60,000 nt of DNA from Apostichopus japonicus (taxonomy: Eukaryota; Echinodermata; Holothuroidea; Aspidochirotida; Stichopodidae): positions 8,805,001-8,865,000 of the forward strand of contig NC_092570.1 of assembly GCF_037975245.1 (NCBI RefSeq). The letters run 5' to 3'. Below the pieces are notes generated by a model. That model was not told the DNA's origin, made no database searches, and saw only the letters and a list, made by a program, of their open reading frames with translations. The translations under genes were made by a program, and so were the position numbers. Position 1 is the stretch's first letter; each line of letters begins with the position of its first letter. Positions 52,753 through 60,000 of this stretch are shown here, in pieces.

Positions 52753-54528
52753 GGAGTCAGACTTGCTTTAATGGTGATCAGTTATGGCCCACAAAGTTAA
52801 CCTGTTCATAATTGCTAATGGTTTTCACTTTCGAGGAGGATTATTCCAAGGCAATTACTGATGACCTATAAGATTAGGTCAATGCCTGTGTACATACTCT
52901 GATGGACGATTCTGTGAGCTTCAATCTCGTAAGCTTTTTTTTTTTCGATAACCATCAAAAAGCAACAGTTTTATCTCACGTACCTTTTCTTTTCACACTT
53001 TTCTGGGGTAATTTCAGTCAAGTCACTTAAGTGGATGTCTCAGTTGGATTTAACGTACCCACAAAGAATAATTGTTATTCATGTTCCTTGTAATGACGCT
53101 TGCAGTGATGGAAGCAACACTTTAATAGTTATCATAAAACACAGTATTAAGAATCGACTGATGTACTTTTCAATGTTCATGATAAATTGTTGATTCATCC
53201 CCATTTGATCTATTATAAATGTTGTTCATATTATCAACAGACCGCAGGTGGTAAAGATGTATTAATTCCATATGGTCATGTCCGTACCATTGACCCATTC
53301 TCTTCCGCGAGTAAACCTTTGTACTATTATTTCGTGGTAAATATTTAATCAAGAGTTTGTAAACTTCCCATATTGTGCAATAAAGTCAAAAGTTCCAACT
53401 ATTTTTTGGCCTTTTACACATTTTATTTTTCTTTGTTCTCAGAGTCATGCATCAATTTCCATCATTACAAAATAAGTTCTATCTTTAATATTTACTTTGG
53501 TGTTTGCATCCTGTAAATACATAACCATCCATACAAAATAACCAATTAATAAACCTTGTCGACATATCACAGTTAAGTGGATATCAACACCCTGTATCAT
53601 TTATGACATAACCTTTTATTTCTGATAAAAACATCTGATTGTTATACCGATTGGGGATTACTTTCTGCCCGATTTAGACTTACTTGTGGAATACAGCTGG
53701 TATAGCTTAGCAAACTTCTCAGCATTTATTATATCTTTGTGTACATATTTGACATTGAATCTAACCAGGTAAATTAATGTTATATGCTTGCAACCAGGAC
53801 CTTTAGTGGAAACTGATTACAATACTAATACCAAGTGCAAGCTTAGCTAAGACTTTCATAAATATCACTTGCTAGTGTTATTTCCTATTTAGGATACCCC
53901 ATCAAGATACATTGCTATAGCTGGCTGTCTACATATTATATATATATCATATACATATCATATAAGGCGGTGTACACATTGTGCAAGGAACCATTAAATA
54001 ACAATATGAGTGATCCACTGTCATTCTTAATTATAGTGTTAGTACCTACTTAGATAAGGGTACAGTGCTTGAGTCAAGTGTGGGACTTCAAAACAACAAA
54101 ATACTATAAATGCTACTGTAACGTAACATTTTATATCCAATTGTGCTTAGTAACAATGTGTACTACTACGGATGGACTTGTGATAAAGCAACCTTACCAA
54201 CAACCCAAAGCTAACAGTCATGTGAAGTACAAATATCTTGTATGTGTTGAAGAACCTTCCATGGTTCTGACTACTTAAGGAAGTTATCATTAACACAAAC
54301 CGGTACCGTTTTGCACCTTTTCAAGGGCAAAACCCAACAAACAACAGACTTGATTGTGTCTAACCTTGAATGATTGCTTAGTACACCTGTTATTAAAGAA
54401 GACATTGTACACTATACAAAGCTCTTAAAACCCCAACAGGTTCTGTGCTTAGTGTAATTACAAACTGGCTTTTCTTGGAGGTTGACGTCTCAGTTATGCC
54501 CGCTCTCCCCTGCCATCCGCAAACCTTT
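52753..54528. other. Tail-to-tail interval between TBC1D24 and the PYM/eIF2A-like gene
   Basis: Holds AATAAA at 53379-53384 (plus) and TTTATT at about 53627-53632 (a possible minus-strand poly(A) signal). No exon was recognised. Confidence 0.45.
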
Positions 54529-57500
54529 TCAAATTTTCACTGGAATGGACAATAATTCCTCAACGTGTCTCAGTTCTTCTCTCACTTCTTCCTCTGAGTT
54601 TATTTTCTCCAACTGTAGACGAGACGAGCAGGAATACAAGATTGAACAAATTGAGGTTATGATGCTGTCAAAGTCTTGTCAGCTGTCCACACACACATAC
54701 ATACATACACACACATGTAAAGGGGGAGAGTTATAGGGAGTGAAGACTCGCGCACAAAGAAACGTCTAATGCCGATAATCTGACCTAGTTTCGATTGAAG
54801 TGTAACAGAATGGTTAGACACCACCATCGATCCCAGAAAATACACACACAGCTTGCTACCATCGGTAATTAGACACTAGTGTACAGTCAATACATACAGC
54901 TACGGTCAATACCCACAACACAGTGTGCATAGCAGCGACGAACAGCTAAAAGATAACAAGGTATCACGTTTCATTACTGTCTGCAATTTGTGGCAACAAA
55001 GAAAAAACTTCACTTGCAAGCAACGGAAAGTTAACTTGTTTTCAGAGGGCGACACGCGGTTTGGGGTGAGCCTTCAATGCCTTTAAAGAAAAACAAGTTT
55101 TCCTAATTCCCCATGAAATACCGACGAGAAAATCATGTCTACAATAAATAATTTTAATGTAAGTACATCAATACGGCATCTTCTAATTTGTGATTCAAAT
55201 GTTACCGGCAACTCCTTCCCAAGTTAGCTATTTCTGACCTGGTTCGACTCAATCTTCTCTCCATTTCTTTGCTTTTCTTTTAGTTTTTCAATTTGAGCCA
55301 GTTTCTTCCTCAGATTCTTGAGCCTCTTTGTGTCTGCATCTCCGACGTTCATGGACGAAAGAACGGGAGTTCCTGAAGCGGGCTCCTTGGCAGGCTGCCC
55401 AATCCCATAATTTTTGACTTCCTGAACTAATGCCAATGTTACACTATCCTCGGCAGAAATATTTGGTCTACAAGAATGAAAGAACAGAGAAAGAAAAATT
55501 TGAAAACAAACATGCTAAAAGCTGATGCCAAACTTCTCAACTTAAAGCATTCTAATTTCTTGTTCCAGCTTCTATAAGCCACTCCTTAAACTAGTAAATT
55601 TTGTATTTCCATGATATCTAAAGACAGCTGATTGCTGAACCATGTGGACTACTGACAGATGTCAAACAGGTTATTACGTTGGAAAAATGGGTTGGTCATG
55701 CAAGTTCATTTGATACCAAACTACCTTGTTCACCTGTTGCATTAAAGTCAGAGTAGAACATAGGTTCTCAATAGGCAGCCAGAGGGGCAAATCCATCCTG
55801 CTACAGATGTCAATCGGTCTTGCAAAAAAGAAAAAAAAACAATCGGCCGACAGTCTACTACACTAATCAGGTATGAAAGGCCTTTGGCATGAGCACCTGA
55901 TTGGCCTATCCTGTACATAGCTGCATCTTGAAAAAAGTGAGATTTTGAATCTGTTTGACCCATTGCTCCACACCATTGCTTTTCTCTGTCCCTCTTTGAA
56001 AGTTAAATGAGAACCCCTGCAGCAGACTTTGTAAATAATACTGGATACTATGTATGTTATACAAACCAGGAGGAAATTAAAAAAACAAAATGACTTTTCA
56101 AAGCTTACAACCAACTCATAATAGACATGGCAAGGCATAGCCTAATTTGCATAAGAAATTGAATATTCATTTAATATATACCTTGCAGAAGCCTAACAAC
56201 ACTAACCGAGATTGCTTCATAACCAGTCGAGTAGATTACTTGGGGAAGACCGGATATTTCTCAACAATTTTTTTACTGATAAGATTCGATGACCAAATAT
56301 GACTATATATCTAAACATGGTAGAGTTAAGCTGTAATATTTTGTAAGGGCTGCCAGAGTCCTCCGATATGGCCACGATCATGACATGTTATAAAGGGGAA
56401 GAAATACCGCAAAGATACAGATAACTTACTCGATACCAGCAGAGAGATCTTGAGCAATCCACAGCTGTTGTCTCAATCTGTTGGCTAACTCATTGTCCTG
56501 TAAAATATATGTGAAAAACTAACTATCTTGTGTGGGGCTTATTTGTTTATAATTTATACCAAAATAGTATTAATAGGCAATATAGCAAACTTGCACTTGT
56601 TCAAATCTGCTCTATTTCTACTTCTGACCATCATCACCTTGACATAGAACTCATTTTCAAGCATATCTCATAATTGATGTAATCTTTGTGGAAAAGCTCT
56701 CACTGCTAGTTAAAGTTAATGGACAAATTTGTGGTGCATTTGAGCAAGATTGGCTTTGTTCCTTACTTTGCTGTTTTGAATAGAACACAATATAAATTTC
56801 TACTAAAAGACTAAGTACTAAGCATAGGCTTTCTAGCCAACATTAAATAACTGCCTTTTGGATTAACTTATTAACAATAACTCCCAAAAGGGGGGGGGGC
56901 TGGGACAGTTCTATGTATCTACCACTTCTATCCTCCGATCTCCACATTGTAAGGGTTTTGCTGAAAATAAGAGAACAATTAGTCTAATAGATCAAGCCAA
57001 GTCTCTTGCCACATGACATTACTTTCATACAACACTGCATTACAGATAAACCCACTAGCAAAGACTAGCAGATTGTTGATTGACAGTGGATTACTGAAAA
57101 GGTTCAAGATTTTTAAAAGGGGAGGTTCATGATAAAAACAGACATTTATATGTGATAGGCAATGCCTATTCCAATCTAATATACCCTATTATATTGAAGT
57201 TTACTAACAATGAGCAGCACTTTTGTCTTATTCTATGACGTATGATCCCCCAAACCAGCTGTTTGGTGTGAGGTGGAACACACTGTATGTATGTTACCAG
57301 CCACTACAAATTAACAATAACGTAACAGTAAGTATAACAGTAACGTATAAAGCTCAACTACAATTCATCTGTAATCAGACTAATTTCCTTGCGCTTTCAT
57401 ATCCCCAAATAAGTTTTACTCAAAACCCCTGAGTCTTCATGTGTTCGGTTGTAACACATCATCATACATTAGCACAGAGAAATTGTTGTAACTAAGGTAT

Positions 57501-58876
57501 GTACATGAGACCTAGCTATTTATTGCTATACATATTCTTATTGCTACAAAATCAAAATAGGCTACAAATTTCATTTCTTCCTTTGAAATCTTCCTGAAAC
57601 ATCACATTTTTTCATTTGCTGATTCAAACCTGATTGGCCATCAGAATGAGCTCTCGAAATCTCTTGCATGCATTAAAGCCAATGGCATCTCTCCATTGAA
57701 ATACATTGTAATGTTCGAGAAATTCTAATATGAACTATTTTTGCACAACTAGTGGTAGTAATACAAATCATTTGTACAATTTCGGACCATGCAATTGTTT
57801 ATAATACCTTTGCAGTCAGTGTTCTAGTAGCACAATTGTGGAGATTTCAGTACAAAGTTAGTAAATATTCTTTTTTTGAAAAATGCAGATGGCAAAATCA
57901 AGAGGGCATTAGAGTTTACTTTGCTGTCGGTTTGTTGGTTGGATATATTGTGGGCATGGCGGCACTATGCTATACAGCCTTATATTTATAGGAATTACGT
58001 TACACTAGGCCTAGTACGATACAGCTGATTGCATGCATACACTACTGCATACGATATGTACAACATATTCCCACCCTGTTTTGGGGATTATATGTCATGC
58101 AATAAGACAAAATGGCCACTTTTCCATTTGGAGGTGGAAACGGTTTCACTAGATGAAAAAAAGTTGTTTTAAAACTTTTAGTAAATCCAAAATGATGTGG
58201 GTTATTACTAGTTTGGAATAGACAATGTCTAACAGTAACACATATAAATGTCTTGTTGTATCCTTAACTTCCCCTTTAATTTGTAATTTGAAAGAAACTT
58301 TTAATTTTCAACAAGGAAAATCTAAGGAATTAATTTCTGCCACTAAAGCCAACTACGGCTAAGTTCCCTATTTATTTAAATCAGGCAAGGCCTAGCTTTA
58401 GTTTGGCTAGAGTACTAATTAACTATTATTATAAATGTTAGGCCTAAAGTTGGAATATTTAACAAATGACAAAATGGGGTAAAGAATCATATCAAAGTAA
58501 AATGTCTGAGTATGCTATTGCAATGATTAAGGTTGAACATGAAGTAATGTCTTACGTAAGTTAGGCCTTTGTTACCAACCTTTGCTAATTTTGCCTCCGA
58601 CAATTTTTGCCGCAGGTCTTCCACAGGATCAACTTTGTGAATGTGTTCTGCGACACCAACAGTACCCGTCGATTTGTTACCCCCTTCTTTCTTCCCTCTT
58701 CGTTTTCGGTTCTTCTTACTCGTTTTACCTGAAGAAGGGTCGTTATCTGTAAAAGTGTTATGAATAAATATGGATAATATTAGAATAATGTAAAAGTAGT
58801 AAAATACATAATATATGTAACAAAGGTATTTTAGTTTACCTGCCATATTCCGGTTGTTGCCAATCTTACTGTTCAT
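54529..58876 (-). CDS. Small coiled-coil protein with PYM/eIF2A-like C-terminus (function unknown)
   Basis: Five minus-strand exons splice in phase: 58876-58840, 58746-58580, 56497-56430, 55467-55239 and 54612-54529 (TGA). The product is 194 residues from the ATG at 58876, or 184 from the internal ATG at 58846. Seen in order: a lysine/arginine-rich N-terminus (GKTSKKNRKRRGKKEGG); an amphipathic segment VEDLRQKLSEAKLAKDNE then LANRLRQQLWIAQ, which resembles a UVR motif; a Pro/Gly/Ser linker; and a C-terminal coiled coil TKRLKNLRKKLAQIEKLKEK then NQLEKINSEEEVREELRHVE. From memory, both PYM (exon-junction-complex recycling) and eIF2A end in a KKIKNLKKKL...NQLEKI...ELEDLEL block preceded by a SKTAxKN basic run, so a ribosome or translation link is inferred. 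No Mago-binding or beta-propeller region is seen. It could be the 3' part of an eIF2A-type gene with further exons beyond the window. The donor GTTGGT after the exon ending at 58580 is weak. Confidence 0.72.
54735..55082 (-). mobile_element. TTAA-type MITE, 348 bp (copy 2, inverted)
   Basis: This is the reverse complement of the element at 46604-46965. Its flanks are TTAT (54731-54734) and TTAA (55083-55086). It lies in the last intron of the PYM/eIF2A-like gene, in that gene's sense orientation, just as copy 1 is in the sense orientation of TBC1D24. Confidence 0.85.
55468..56429. other. Intron of the PYM/eIF2A-like gene, nothing recognised
   Basis: No supported feature. Confidence 0.45.
56498..58579. 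other. Intron of the PYM/eIF2A-like gene, nothing recognised
   Basis: A G-run stands at 56890-56900. A 79-codon plus-strand frame at 57752-57991 ends in a hydrophobic stretch but has no other support. Confidence 0.45.
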
Positions 58877-59742
<866 letters not shown>

Positions 59743-59750
59743 GGCTGAGC

Positions 59751-60000
59751 CCAGCAAACACAAAAACGTTTTTAAAACGTTTCGTCTTTTGTTTTGATAA
59801 CGTTATTTGTGGTGTAATAAATATGTCACGAAAACGTTTTAAGGCAATTAATTCAAAAAACATTTTCGTTAAAACAATATAACATTAATGTCTCATAAAA
59901 ACGTTATGCCGACGTTTTTTGAACACCACATTTAACGTTATTAAAACATATTTTAGAGGCTCTTTTAAAAATATGTTATGATAACGTTTTGTGTTTGCTG
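59751..60000. mobile_element. MITE with AACGTT repeats, TIR CAGCAAACACAAAACGTT (reaches window edge)
   Basis: The left end (near 59751) CAGCAAACACAAAAACGTT and the right end ACGTTTTGTGTTTGCTG at 60000 are inverted repeats. AAAACGTT, AACGTTAT and similar words recur throughout. The right boundary coincides with the window end, so the target duplication cannot be checked. Confidence 0.75.

Noticed and set aside
57752-57991. 79-codon frame ending in a hydrophobic segment
   Set aside because: Single short frame in an intron, no homology or splice support.

Overview
The window reads as nuclear DNA of an intron-rich animal. It is AT-rich. Short coding exons with GT/AG borders are scattered through long introns and intergenic DNA packed with tRNA-derived SINEs, small inverted-repeat DNA transposons and minisatellites. 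The protein matches are animal genes: an Integrator subunit, a ciliary assembly factor and a TBC/TLDc protein. With the repeat style they suggest a marine invertebrate, possibly an echinoderm. That taxonomic guess is inference, not a sequence match. There is no prokaryotic operon, rRNA or CRISPR array.

Four genes could be spliced by hand with every exon phase closing. (1) The 3' third of INTS4 (Integrator subunit 4) lies on the + strand, six exons from 276 to 8043; the 5' part is outside the window. (2) CFAP300 (C11orf70, dynein-arm assembly factor) lies on the - strand, six exons from 29692 down to 12065; only about 38 N-terminal residues were not located. (3) TBC1D24 (Skywalker family, TBC plus TLDc domains) is complete on the + strand, nine coding exons from 38341 to 49382, 529 residues. 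(4) A small lysine-rich coiled-coil protein lies on the - strand, five exons from 58876 down to 54529. Its C-terminus is like that shared by PYM and eIF2A, and its middle is like a UVR motif. INTS4 and CFAP300 are tail to tail, CFAP300 and TBC1D24 head to head, and TBC1D24 and gene 4 tail to tail. Nothing suggests that the four act in one pathway.

Most of the rest is repeats. At least six transposon-like elements have inverted ends starting (C/T)A(G/A)G, and four of these show 8-bp target duplications as hAT elements do. The best are 9737-10235, 12660-13206, 30035-32447 and the two copies at 19111-19403 and 52463-52744. A TTAA-flanked MITE has two copies in opposite orientation (46604-46965 and 54735-55082). 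Five copies of one tRNA-derived SINE are present. Large tandem arrays sit in introns or near gene ends (7311-7716, 23768-24745, 37320-38115, 42035-42690, 43826-44590, 49895-50995). A 5'-truncated LINE 3' end lies at 14925-15297.

No convincing new multi-gene system was found. The observations most worth following are the PYM/eIF2A-tail-like gene, the 2.4-kb GATTACG-flanked hAT element with its internal duplication and foldback, the duplicated (decoy) splice acceptor in TBC1D24, and a filled/empty site pair for the SINE.
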